Positions 41,926 through 49,595 of a stretch of DNA of 64,000 nucleotides are shown here, piece after piece. The notes beneath the pieces were generated by a model. It was not told the origin of the DNA and made no database searches. It worked only from the letters and a program-made list of their open reading frames with translations. Both the position numbers and the translations under genes were made by a program. The DNA is from Constrictibacter sp. MBR-5. GTDB taxonomy: Bacteria; Pseudomonadota; Alphaproteobacteria; JAJUGE01. The stretch's first letter is position 1. Every line of letters begins with the position of its first letter. The stretch is taken from the NCBI RefSeq assembly GCF_040549485.1, contig NZ_JBEPTK010000005.1, forward strand, positions 186,001 through 250,000. Reading direction: 5' to 3'.

Positions 41926-43554
41926 TCAGGCGGAACCGAGGCCGAGCTGGCGGACGTCCAGCTGCCGGTGGAACCAGTACTGGTAGCCGGTGAGCTGCCT
42001 GCTCATCGCCGCGTCGAGCGACGGCTGCCACAGCGGGATGCGCGGCACGTCCTCGAACGCCTTCTCGATCATGCGCTTGATCTTCGGCGCGTAGTCCGGA
42101 TTGGTCGCCTGGGCGTGCAGCGTGTCCTCGACCAGCTGCTTCATCTCGGCGTCGTCGTAGTTCGACGAGTTGAACAGGTTGCCCTTCACGTACGCCCAGT
42201 AGAAGTAATAGTCGGGCGTGTTCAGCCAGCCGCCGAAGTTGTCGAGGTGCAGCGGCAGCTTCTTCTCGATCAGGGCGATCGTCCGCCAGTTGGCGCCGGG
42301 GACCTTGTCGATCGTCGCCTTGATGCCGATTTTCGCCAGCCCCTCCTGGATCAGCAGGGCCGTCGGCTCGCCCCACTGCGCCGTGCCGATGTCGAAGGAG
42401 AGCGGCACCTCGAAGCCGTCCTTGAAGTCGGTCTGCGCCAGCAGGTCCTTCGCCTTGTCGTAGTCGGTGGAGTAGGGGAAGGGCTGCGGCCAGGCGATGG
42501 TCGACGGCGAAGCCTCCTTGCCGCCCCACATCGGATTGCCACGACCATAGGCGGCGTTCTCGAAGATCGCCGCATAGGGGACGGCCCATGCAACCGCCTG
42601 CCGGACCCGCTTGTCCTTGAACGGCTCGAAGTTCAGGTTGCAGTTCAGGACGTGCAGGCAGTTCTCGATGGGCGTGCCGGTGACGGCGACGGACTTGCTG
42701 CCCGACAGTTCCTTGGCGTCCTTGGCCGGGATGTCGAAGGCGAGGTGGATGTCGCCCTTCTCGATCAGCGCGCGCCGGGTCGCCAGCGACGGGATCTCCC
42801 GGACGACGACGCGCTTCACGCCGGGCAGGGTGCCGCCGACCCAGTCGTCGTTGCGGACATAGATGATCTGCTGCCCCTGGTCCCAGCGGTCGACCTTGAA
42901 GGCGCCGGAGCCGGCCGGATTGCGGTGCAGATACTCGGCCGCCCACGGGTCCTTTTCGGTCGCGTGCTTCAGGGCCAGCTTGCTGTTGATGATCAGCGGG
43001 ATCGGGACCGCGATGTCGGGCAGGGTCAGCTTCGACGGGAATTTCAGGTTCACCCGGAAGGTCGCGTCGTCGACCGCGACGAACTGTTCGGGATCGAGCA
43101 GGCCGCCGGCGCCCATCTGCGTCTTCGGGAAGCCGCCCAGCGCCAGCGCGCGATCGAACGACCACTTCACGTCGGCGGCGGTCACCTTCGTGCCGTCCCA
43201 GAACTTCGCGTTCGGCTTCAGCTTGAAGTCGATGCTCATGCCGTCGGGCGCGACCGTCCAGCTCTCGGCGAGTTCGCCCTTCAGCGTGTCGTAGTCATAG
43301 GACAGGCTGCCGTCCGGCAGGGTCTTCGTGCCGAAGGTCAGCAGGCGGTCGTAGATGATCCAACTCGCGGAGTAGCCGGGGCGGTTGGTGCCCGGCCGGT
43401 GCAGGTCCAGACTGTTGATCGACCCCCCGACGGCCACGACGATCGTATCGCCCGCCTTCGCCGAAGCCGGCAGCACTTTCAGAAAGGGCAGGACCCCGGC
43501 ACCCATGGCCGCCGTCCCCGCGAATTTGAAGAGATCCCGCCGCTTGATGTCCAT
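41926..43554 (-). CDS. ABC transporter substrate-binding protein (SBP_bac_5 family), Tat-exported
   Basis: The 542-residue protein is the first gene of the operon. Its N-terminus, MDIKRRDLFKFAGTAAMGAGVLPFL, has a twin-arginine motif (K-R-R-D-L-F-K), so export by the Tat pathway is likely. The mature part matches family 5 peptide/opine/nickel-binding proteins (VAVGGSINSLDLHRPG, ELAESWTVAPDGMSIDFKLKPNAKFWDGTKVTAADVKWSFDRAL, KRVRQAVAWAVP). I chose ATG 43554, preceded by GGGG; ten more in-frame residues upstream lack the Tat context. A tandem operator-like repeat lies 22-42 bases before the start. Confidence 0.92.
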   Translation of the reverse strand: MDIKRRDLFKFAGTAAMGAGVLPFLKVLPASAKAGDTIVVAVGGSINSLDLHRPGTNRPGYSASWIIYDRLLTFGTKTLPDGSLSYDYDTLKGELAESWTVAPDGMSIDFKLKPNAKFWDGTKVTAADVKWSFDRALALGGFPKTQMGAGGLLDPEQFVAVDDATFRVNLKFPSKLTLPDIAVPIPLIINSKLALKHATEKDPWAAEYLHRNPAGSGAFKVDRWDQGQQIIYVRNDDWVGGTLPGVKRVVVREIPSLATRRALIEKGDIHLAFDIPAKDAKELSGSKSVAVTGTPIENCLHVLNCNLNFEPFKDKRVRQAVAWAVPYAAIFENAAYGRGNPMWGGKEASPSTIAWPQPFPYSTDYDKAKDLLAQTDFKDGFEVPLSFDIGTAQWGEPTALLIQEGLAKIGIKATIDKVPGANWRTIALIEKKLPLHLDNFGGWLNTPDYYFYWAYVKGNLFNSSNYDDAEMKQLVEDTLHAQATNPDYAPKIKRMIEKAFEDVPRIPLWQPSLDAAMSRQLTGYQYWFHRQLDVRQLGLGSA

Positions 43555-43859
43555 ATCCCCGCCTCCGGCTCGGTCTGTACACAATCATGTATACAATTCG
43601 CGTGCCAACATGGCAGAGCGCGGCAAAGCGCAGGAAACGGCGGGATTCCTGGTCCAAGCTGGCTGCCGGAGGTGGAGGTGGTGGAGGGGGAAATGCGCAC
43701 AGACGGCACGTATGATCAAAAACGCGCCAGTTTCACACCGGCCCGTGCGCGATGTCGGGTCGCCGGATCGGATGCAGTCAGCGCTAAACGGGCAGCCGAA
43801 GGAACCCGGCCGCCGCTGCAGACAAAGCTATATGGTAGAGGCTGTTGTCGCCTCGGCGC
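43555..43859. other. Intergenic region between ABC operon and ctrA
   Basis: These 305 bases hold no credible gene. They contain the tandem repeat near 43576, a purine-rich G tract at 43668-43690, and the downstream flank of ctrA. No clear terminator for ctrA was seen. Confidence 0.5.
43576..43596 (-). promoter_or_regulatory. Tandem TGTA[C/T]ACAA repeat before the ABC operon
   Basis: TGTACACAA (43576-43584) and TGTATACAA (43588-43596) are direct repeats differing at one base, with a 3-base gap, so the units are 12 bases apart. Each unit has a near-palindromic TGTATACA core, similar to operators of GntR-family (FadR/FCD) regulators. A TTGGCA hexamer lies just upstream on the minus strand. No GntR gene is in the window. 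Confidence 0.45.
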
Positions 43860-44597
43860 TCAGGCGGCCGCCGCCGAGCGCTTCGTCCGGCCGCCCGTGG
43901 GGCGTTCGCCGGTGACCGCCTGCTGCGGGTCGCGCAGCACGTAGCCGCGGCCCCAGACGGTCTCGATGTAGTTCTCGCCGCTCGTGGCGGCCATCAGCTT
44001 CTTGCGGAGCTTGCAGATGAACACGTCGATGATCTTCACCTCGGGCTCGTCCATGCCACCGTAAAGGTGGTTCAGGAACATCTCCTTGGTCAGGGTCGTG
44101 CCCTTGCGCAGGGAGAGGAGCTCAAGGATCGCGTACTCCTTGCCGGTCAGATGCAGGGTCTGGTCGTCGACCTGGGACGTGCGGCTGTCGAGGTTCACCG
44201 TCAGGCGGCCGGTGCGAATAACCGATTCCGAGTGGCCGCGGGCGCGCCGGATGATGGCGTGCGTCCGCGCCACGAGTTCGCGTCGGTCGAAGGGCTTGGT
44301 CAGATAATCGTCCGCGCCGATGCCGAAGCCGCGGATCTTGCTGTCCGGCTCCGCGAGGCCCGAGAGGATGAGGATCGGCGTGTCGACGCGCGCCGAGCGC
44401 AGGCGCCGGAGAACCTCGAAGCCGTCGATGTCCGGCAGCATCAGGTCGAGGATGATCAGGTCGTAGTCGTACAGCTTCCCGATCTCGAGTCCGTCTTCGC
44501 CGAGGTCGGTCGTGTCCGCTATGAAACCTTCGGCCTTGAGAATCGTCTCGATGCTCTTGGCGGTGGCCGTGTCGTCCTCGACGATCAGAACGCGCAT
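43860..44597 (-). CDS. ctrA: Cell cycle response regulator CtrA
   Basis: An OmpR-type regulator of 245 residues. The receiver domain has the acidic pair Asp8-Asp9, phospho-acceptor Asp51 ([10 protein letters not shown]), SGLAEPD and TKPF. The winged-helix DNA-binding domain is nearly diagnostic of Ctr[54 protein letters not shown]. The tail after RGYVLRDPQ is about 20 residues longer than Caulobacter's and ends RSAAAA; the terminal alanines match the ClpXP-recognised end of Caulobacter CtrA. It controls cell cycle and/or motility in alphaproteobacteria. It is divergent from fliI, with three CtrA-like boxes between. Confidence 0.97.
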   Translation of the reverse strand: MRVLIVEDDTATAKSIETILKAEGFIADTTDLGEDGLEIGKLYDYDLIILDLMLPDIDGFEVLRRLRSARVDTPILILSGLAEPDSKIRGFGIGADDYLTKPFDRRELVARTHAIIRRARGHSESVIRTGRLTVNLDSRTSQVDDQTLHLTGKEYAILELLSLRKGTTLTKEMFLNHLYGGMDEPEVKIIDVFICKLRKKLMAATSGENYIETVWGRGYVLRDPQQAVTGERPTGGRTKRSAAAA

Positions 44598-44624
44598 CGA
44601 TATCTGCCCCTGTGCCGACGTCTG

Positions 44625-44639
44625 ATTACGTTGCGTTAA
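44625..44639. promoter_or_regulatory. CtrA-like box 1 (ATTA-N7-TTAA)
   Basis: ATTA (44625-44628), seven bases, TTAA (44636-44639). One mismatch from the CtrA consensus TTAA-N7-TTAA. It lies 28 bases before the ctrA start, where it could give autoregulation. Confidence 0.45.
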
Positions 44640-44658
44640 CGATGGTCCCCGAGATCAC

Positions 44659-44673
44659 CTAAGGAAAGGTTAA
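44659..44673. promoter_or_regulatory. CtrA-like box 2 (CTAA-N7-TTAA)
   Basis: CTAA (44659-44662), seven bases, TTAA (44670-44673). One mismatch from the consensus, with 19 bases between this box and box 1. Confidence 0.45.
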
Positions 44674-44767
44674 TGCGGCGGGCCGGGATGTCCAGACCTG
44701 TTCGCCACATTGACGCCGCAATTCGCACGCGGCCACCCTTTCCCTCGCTGCACACCGTCCCCGGCCC

Positions 44768-44782
44768 TTTACGCGCTGTTAA
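44768..44782. promoter_or_regulatory. CtrA-like box 3 (TTTA-N7-TTAA)
   Basis: TTTA (44768-44771), seven bases, TTAA (44779-44782). One mismatch from the consensus. It lies 53 bases before the fliI start and is placed to regulate fliI. Confidence 0.45.
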
Positions 44783-44835
44783 CGGCGTTGGCCTATCCAA
44801 ATGCCATCGGCGAACGCCCCCGGAGGAATTGATCG

Positions 44836-46179
44836 GTGCAGGGAACCAGCGCGGCCGTGCTCGACGGGCTCCTTCACGACATCGACCTTCTGCCGGAACA
44901 GTATCTCTATGGCCGCGTCACCGGCATTCTCGGGATGATGGTCGAGGTCGGCGGCCTCGGATCCGCGCTGTCCGTCGGCGGACGCTGCGACATTCACACC
45001 CGCGACCGCCGCACGGTCACCTGCGAGGCCGTCGGATTCCGCAACGGCCGCGCGCTGGTCATGCCCTTCGGCCCGCTCGAAGGCATCGGCCTCGGGTCCA
45101 AGGCGGAATTGGTCGCCGGCGTGCCGGCCATCTATCCCGATAGCTCCTGGCTCGGGCGCGTGATCGACCCGATGGGCCGGCCGCTCGACGGCGGTCCGCC
45201 ACTTCTGGCCGGTCCGCGCTCCTACAGTCTGCGGGGCAGCGCACCGCCGGCGCACGAGCGCCAGCGCGTCGCCGGCAAGGTCGATCTCGGCGTGCGTGCG
45301 CTGAACACCTTCCTCACCTGCTGCCGCGGCCAGCGGATGGGCATCTTCGCCGGCTCGGGCGTCGGCAAGTCGATGCTGATGTCGATGCTCGCGCGCTACA
45401 CCAGCGCCGACGTCAACGTCATCGGCCTGATCGGCGAGCGCGGCCGCGAGGTGCAGGAGTTCGTCACCGAGAACCTGGGCCCCGAGGGGCTGGCGCGCAG
45501 TGTGGTGGTGGTCGCCACGGGCGACGAGGTGCCGCTGATGCGCCGCCAGGCGGCGCAGACCACCCTGACGATCGCCGAGTATTTCCGCGACGCCGGTCAG
45601 GACGTGCTCTGCATGATGGACAGCGTCACCCGCTTCGCCATGGCGCAGCGCGAGATCGGCCTCGCCGTCGGCGAGCCGCCCGCGACCAAGGGCTATACGC
45701 CCAGTGTCTTCGCCGAACTGCCGCGCCTGCTGGAGCGTGCCGGGCCCGGGACGGGCAGGGGCAGCATCACCGGGCTCTTCACCGTCCTCGTCGAGGGCGA
45801 CGATCACAACGAGCCGATCGCCGATGCGGTGCGCGGCATCCTCGACGGTCACATTGTGCTCGAACGCGGCATCGCCGAGCGCGGCCGTTACCCGGCGATC
45901 AACATCCTGCGCAGCGTCTCGCGGGTCATGCCGGGCTGCAACAGCGACGCCGAGAACGCCCTGGTCCAGCGGGCCCGCGCCCTGATGTCGGCCTACGAGA
46001 ACATGTCGGAGATGATCCGCCTCGGCGCGTACCGGCACGGCAGCGATCCCGCTACCGACGAGGCGATCCGCTACCAGCCGGCACTGGAAGCCTTCCTGAA
46101 GCAGGCACCGAGGGAGCGCACCGACCTCGAAGGCGGGTACGCCGAACTCGCCCGGATCCTCGGCATGGCGGTATCATGA
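44836..46179 (+). CDS. fliI: Flagellum-specific ATPase FliI
   Basis: This 447-residue ATPase of the flagellar type III export apparatus is related to F1-beta. The Walker A is GSGVGKS (173-179) and the Walker B region includes DVLCMMDSVTRFAMAQREIGLAVGEPP, with the catalytic glutamate in IGERGREVQEF. The family end TRFAMAQREIG...GYTPSVFAELPRLLERAG is diagnostic. The start is GTG 44836 after GGAGGAATTGATCG. The gene overlaps fliJ by ATGA. No other flagellar gene is nearby, so this is an isolated fliI-fliJ pair next to ctrA, which fits CtrA control of motility. Confidence 0.97.
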   Translation: MQGTSAAVLDGLLHDIDLLPEQYLYGRVTGILGMMVEVGGLGSALSVGGRCDIHTRDRRTVTCEAVGFRNGRALVMPFGPLEGIGLGSKAELVAGVPAIYPDSSWLGRVIDPMGRPLDGGPPLLAGPRSYSLRGSAPPAHERQRVAGKVDLGVRALNTFLTCCRGQRMGIFAGSGVGKSMLMSMLARYTSADVNVIGLIGERGREVQEFVTENLGPEGLARSVVVVATGDEVPLMRRQAAQTTLTIAEYFRDAGQDVLCMMDSVTRFAMAQREIGLAVGEPPATKGYTPSVFAELPRLLERAGPGTGRGSITGLFTVLVEGDDHNEPIADAVRGILDGHIVLERGIAERGRYPAINILRSVSRVMPGCNSDAENALVQRARALMSAYENMSEMIRLGAYRHGSDPATDEAIRYQPALEAFLKQAPRERTDLEGGYAELARILGMAVS

Positions 46180-46589
46180 AGCGGCTCGATTCGCTCATCC
46201 GCGTCCGCCAATGGCAGCTCGACGAGAGCCGCCGCCATGTGGCGGAGCTGGAGGCCTCGATCGAGCGGACTCAGGCCCGGATCCGGAGCCTGGACGGCAA
46301 CATCGAGACCGAAGGCAAGCTCGCCGATCAGGCCGGGCCCGGCAACGGTTTCGCCGCCTATGCCGCGGGCGTCCGCGAGCGCCGTCGGAAGCTGGCCGAG
46401 ACGCTCGAGACCCTGGGCGCCGAACTCGCCCAGGCTCGCGATCTTGTGGCGGAGGCCTTCCAGGAGTTGAAGAAGTTCGAACTGGTCCAGGAGTCGCGGC
46501 GGGCCCGTGAGCGTGCCGGCGCGGCGCGGCGCGAGCAGTTCACGCTGGACGAGATCGCCGCCGCACGGCACCGGCCGACGTCGCAGTAG
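46176..46589 (+). CDS. fliJ: Flagellar export protein FliJ
   Basis: The 137-residue protein is almost wholly alpha-helical, with long charged heptads (RHVAELEASIERTQARIRSLDG, RKLAETLETLGAELAQARDLVAEAF), as expected of the FliJ antiparallel coiled coil that inserts into the FliI hexamer. It starts inside the fliI stop (ATGA). The sequence is weakly conserved, so the call rests on coiled coil, size and position. The tail from about 105 is basic. Confidence 0.88.
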   Translation: MKRLDSLIRVRQWQLDESRRHVAELEASIERTQARIRSLDGNIETEGKLADQAGPGNGFAAYAAGVRERRRKLAETLETLGAELAQARDLVAEAFQELKKFELVQESRRARERAGAARREQFTLDEIAAARHRPTSQ

Positions 46590-46644
46590 ATCCGCACTGC
46601 CGACGCCTGTTCGGCCCGACCGCGGTCGCCGCATTCCGTACCGC

Positions 46645-46673
46645 CTTGATACGGATCTCCGCGCGCGCCATGT
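46645..46673 (+). promoter_or_regulatory. Possible promoter of nfu, sigma-32-like
   Basis: CTTGAT (46645-46650) is followed after 15 bases by CGCCATGT (46666-46673), seven of eight matches to the sigma-32 -10 element CCCCATNT. The start would be about 28 bases before the nfu ATG. A sigma-70 reading (TTGATA with a 17-base spacer) is also possible but has a poor -10 box. Confidence 0.3.
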
Positions 46674-46707
46674 TTTCCACGGGAACGAACCAGCCAGCGG
46701 AGTTCGC

Positions 46708-47268
46708 ATGTTCATTCAGACGGAGCAGACGCCGAACCCGGCGACGCTCAAGTTTCTCCCGGGCGAGGCCGTGCTGCCCGAGGGGTCGGCCGACTTCGCA
46801 GATGCCGAGCAGGCGGCGCGCTCGCCGCTCGCGCGGGCCTTGTTCGACATCGACGGGGTCACGCGCGTGTTTCTCGGCGGCGACTTCATCAGCGTCAGCA
46901 AGACCGATGAGCAGAGCTGGCAGGTGCTCAAGCCGTCGATCCTGGGCGCGATCATGGAGCATTTTACCGCGCGGCGGCCGATCCTGCTCGATCCCGCGGA
47001 CGGCGAGGACCTGGAAGGGTCCTTCGATCCGGCGGATGCCGAGGTCGTCGCCCAGATCAAGGAACTGCTCGACACACGGGTACGTCCGGCCGTGGCCCAG
47101 GACGGTGGCGACATCGTCTTCCGTGGCTTCGACGAGGGCATCGTCTACCTGCACATGCAGGGCGCCTGCGCCGGCTGTCCCAGTTCGACGGCGACGTTGA
47201 GGATGGGCATCGAGAACATGCTGAGGCACTATGTCCCCGAAGTGCTGGGCGTCAGGCCGGTTCCCTGA
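46708..47268 (+). CDS. Nfu-type iron-sulfur cluster scaffold protein
   Basis: The 186-residue protein has two domains: an Nfu N-terminal domain (FIQTEQTPNPATLKFLPGEAVL ... VFLGGDFISVSKT) and a NifU C-terminal domain (about 110-180) with the cluster-binding CAGCPSS in YLHMQGACAGCPSSTATL. It delivers [4Fe-4S] clusters to apoproteins such as lipoyl synthase or MiaB-like enzymes. miaB lies about 4.8 kb downstream. GGAG precedes the ATG. No ISC or SUF gene is adjacent, which is common for Nfu. Confidence 0.94.
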   Translation: MFIQTEQTPNPATLKFLPGEAVLPEGSADFADAEQAARSPLARALFDIDGVTRVFLGGDFISVSKTDEQSWQVLKPSILGAIMEHFTARRPILLDPADGEDLEGSFDPADAEVVAQIKELLDTRVRPAVAQDGGDIVFRGFDEGIVYLHMQGACAGCPSSTATLRMGIENMLRHYVPEVLGVRPVP

Positions 47269-47346
47269 CCGCCCTTTCCGTATTCGGATGATGCGGTCGG
47301 CACGCGGCCGGGCCGGTCGCGCGCCGAACCGGCGGAGGCTGCTGTC

Positions 47347-47937
47347 TTGAAGAGACTGGACGACGATGCGCTGGACCTCCTGTTTCGCGAGGCGCGCAGC
47401 CAGAACGGGTGGCGGCCCGAGCCGGTGCCCGAGACGCTGCTGAAAGAGGTCTACGACCTCGCCCGCATGGGGCCGACCAGCGCGAACTGCAGTCCCATGC
47501 GGGTCGTGTTCGTGACCACCGAGGCTGGTAAGCGGAAGCTCGAGCCGGCGCTCAGCGACGGCAACAAGAGGAAGACCGCCGCGGCCCCGGTCACTGCCAT
47601 CGTGGCGTACGACTTGGCCTTCTACGACGCGCTGCCGAAGCTGTTTCCGCACGAGCCCGACGCGCGGAACTGGTTCACGGGCAGCGAGGCGCACATCCAG
47701 GCCACGGCCATGCGGAACGGCACCCTCCAGGGTGCCTATCTGATGCTCGCCGCACGCGCGTTCGGGCTCGACTGCGGCCCGATGTCCGGGTTCGACCACG
47801 CCAAGGTCGACGTGGCCTTCTTCGCCGGCACGACGTGGCGCTCCAACTTCCTCTGCAATCTCGGCTATGGCGACCCCGCCGCCCTGTTCGGCCGCCTGCC
47901 ACGACTGTCGTTCGAGGAGGCATGCCGAATCGCCTGA
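47347..47937 (+). CDS. Nitroreductase family protein, RutE/HadB-like (malonic semialdehyde reductase type)
   Basis: The 196-residue flavoprotein belongs to the nitroreductase fold. It has [38 protein letters not shown] and [14 protein letters not shown]...[14 protein letters not shown], which fit the RutE/HadB group. RutE reduces malonic semialdehyde in pyrimidine degradation, but no other rut gene is here, so this enzyme probably has another aldehyde, quinone or nitro substrate. The start is TTG 47347 (GGAGG about eight bases upstream). It overlaps the tsaB start by one base (TGATG). Confidence 0.85.
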   Translation: MKRLDDDALDLLFREARSQNGWRPEPVPETLLKEVYDLARMGPTSANCSPMRVVFVTTEAGKRKLEPALSDGNKRKTAAAPVTAIVAYDLAFYDALPKLFPHEPDARNWFTGSEAHIQATAMRNGTLQGAYLMLAARAFGLDCGPMSGFDHAKVDVAFFAGTTWRSNFLCNLGYGDPAALFGRLPRLSFEEACRIA

Positions 47938-48680
47938 TGGCGAACGGGCCCGCGCCGGAGCGCCGCACTGCAGCGCAGGCCGGCCCGGATGCACTCGTTC
48001 TCGCAATGGACGCCTCGGCCGGTGCCTGTTCCGTTGCGCTGCTGAGCGGCGGTGCGACGCTGGGCTACCTGCGGCGGTGCATGACGCATGGCCATGCCGC
48101 CGTCCTGCCTCCGATGATCCGGCAGGTTATTGATGAGGCGGGGTGCCGGTTTTCGTCGCTGCGGATCGTGGCGGCGACGGTCGGGCCGGGCTCCTTCACG
48201 GGCGTTCGGGTGGCGCTCGCCGCGGCACGCGGCATCGCCCTTGCCGTCGGTTGCCCGTGCATCGGGGTGACGTCGCTGGAGGCCATCGCCGCCGCGGCCG
48301 CCCATCCGGGCCGATTGCTCGTCGCTCTCGACACCCGCCGCGGCGACGTCTACGGGCAGGTTTTCGATGCCGGTGCAGCCGCCGGAGCGCCGTTCGTCGC
48401 CGATGCGGCGACGATCGCCGCGCAGTGTGGTGACCCCGTTGCCGGCATTGCCGGCGACGGGACCTCGATCGTGACGGAGGCCCTGGCCGAATCGGTCGAG
48501 CGTCTTCCCATCTTTGCGCCGGATGCGGTGGCCGTCGGAGCGCTCGCCGCCCGAAAATGGGCTGCCCGAGAAACGGGCGGGCGGGAGCTCGGCGATCGAG
48601 ACTGGCCGGCGGCGGTCCCGCTCTATCTCCGTGCGCCGGAGGTCTCGCTCCCGCCTCCGCCGGTCGGGGCGCCGTCGTGA
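47937..48680 (+). CDS. tsaB: tRNA threonylcarbamoyladenosine biosynthesis protein TsaB
   Basis: The 247-residue ASKHA-fold protein partners with TsaD and TsaE to make t6A37 in ANN-decoding tRNAs. VLAMDASAGACSVAL forms the first phosphate-like loop and TVGPGSFTGVRVALAAARGIALA is the diagnostic TsaB motif. I placed the start at ATG 47937, overlapping the nitroreductase stop; an ATG at 47922 lies too close to its GGAGG. The N-terminal 20 residues are low-complexity and may not be translated. rimI follows with a GTGA overlap, a common pairing. Confidence 0.94.
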   Translation: MANGPAPERRTAAQAGPDALVLAMDASAGACSVALLSGGATLGYLRRCMTHGHAAVLPPMIRQVIDEAGCRFSSLRIVAATVGPGSFTGVRVALAAARGIALAVGCPCIGVTSLEAIAAAAAHPGRLLVALDTRRGDVYGQVFDAGAAAGAPFVADAATIAAQCGDPVAGIAGDGTSIVTEALAESVERLPIFAPDAVAVGALAARKWAARETGGRELGDRDWPAAVPLYLRAPEVSLPPPPVGAPS

Positions 48681-49222
48681 GGGGGGCCAGGGAAGGGGCC
48701 TCCGCGGAGAACCGGCCGACGCGCGAGCCCGCGTCGCGTCGGATCGAAGCGACACCGGCATTGATGCCGTTGCTGCCGGTGCATGCCGCGGTGGCGGCGG
48801 CACTGCAGTCCGGGGCGATGGCGGCGGGAACGGGTGATCGGGCGTGGACGCCGGAAGCGATCGCCGAGATGCTGCTGCTGCCCGGCTCGTTCGGGTTTCT
48901 TGCGGTCGCACCGTTGGACGAGCCCTGCGGCTTGGTCTTCTGCCGCAGCGTTGCCGGTGAGGGAGAGGTGCTGGTTCTCGCGGTCCTGCCGGAGCTCTGG
49001 CGCCGGGGCGTGGGGCGAATGCTTCTCGATGCGGCACTGGAACGGGCGCGCGGCGCGGGCCTGCGCCGCATGCTCCTGGAAGTCGCGGTCGACAACACCG
49101 CCGCCCGTGCGCTCTATGAATCCGCCGGCTTTCGCGCGGTCGGCCGACGGCGGGGATACTACAGCCGCGCCGACGGCCGTACGGCTGACGCGCTCACGCT
49201 CGAATGCTGTCTCGGTGGTTGA
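48677..49222 (+). CDS. rimI: GNAT acetyltransferase, RimI-like
   Basis: The predicted 181-residue protein contains a GNAT fold. The acetyl-CoA motif is LPELWRRGVGRMLLDAALERARGAGLRRMLLEVAVDNTAARALYESAGFRAVGRRRGYYSRADG, which matches the RimI/RimJ pattern (R-x-x-G-x-G). RimI acetylates the N-terminal alanine of ribosomal protein bS18; the true target here is inferred from the tsaB neighbour. The start is GTG 48677, overlapping tsaB; about 30 residues before LMPLLPVHA are unusual, so an internal start is possible. Confidence 0.85.
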   Translation: MRGAREGASAENRPTREPASRRIEATPALMPLLPVHAAVAAALQSGAMAAGTGDRAWTPEAIAEMLLLPGSFGFLAVAPLDEPCGLVFCRSVAGEGEVLVLAVLPELWRRGVGRMLLDAALERARGAGLRRMLLEVAVDNTAARALYESAGFRAVGRRRGYYSRADGRTADALTLECCLGG

Positions 49223-49235
49223 CGTGCTCTTCGGG

Positions 49236-49469
49236 TCATCGCTTCACAACGGTCAGACGATGGACGGCGGTGTCGCCCGTCTCCGCCCCGGTGTCGGTCA
49301 CGTCGTGACCGAGTTCGCGCAATGACCGCGGCACATTGTCCAGGGGCTCCCCCGCATGCAGTCTGATCTCGGCCGACTCGCCTTTCTGCATACGCTCGAC
49401 GAGCAATTTGGCCTTGACGAACGTGATCGGACAGCGGTCAGCAGTGATATCCAGATAATAGTCGGTCAA
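49236..49469 (-). CDS. TusA family sulfurtransferase
   Basis: The 77-residue protein is a single TusA/SirA domain. Cys13 in TADRCPITFVKAKLLVERM occupies the persulfide position, with the conserved Pro right after it. The family passes sulfur in tRNA thiolation, molybdenum cofactor synthesis or sulfur metabolism. The start is TTG 49469 after GAGGTACGGAG. The gene is convergent with rimI (13 bases between stops) and divergent from mucR. No tusBCDE gene is nearby. Confidence 0.9.
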   Translation of the reverse strand: MTDYYLDITADRCPITFVKAKLLVERMQKGESAEIRLHAGEPLDNVPRSLRELGHDVTDTGAETGDTAVHRLTVVKR

Positions 49470-49518
49470 CTCCGTACCTCGAATGCTTCGGGCCGTTGAC
49501 TACTCCGCAAGTTACTCA

Positions 49519-49547
49519 TTGATCTCCCGAGACTGCTGGACTATATG
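49519..49547 (+). promoter_or_regulatory. Sigma-70-type promoter of mucR
   Basis: TTGATC (49519-49524) and TATATG (49542-49547) are separated by 17 bases. The expected start at about 49554 lies downstream of the ATG at 49545, which supports use of the ATG at 49596 instead. Confidence 0.4.
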
Positions 49548-49595
49548 GCGGACGATTGTCTATATCACATCGTACCGTCGGAGTCGGATCGCAGG

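Noticed and set aside
47835-47936. Earlier tsaB start inside the nitroreductase gene
   Set aside because: Would add residues unlike TsaB. The ATG 47937 overlaps the stop of the upstream gene and is more plausible.
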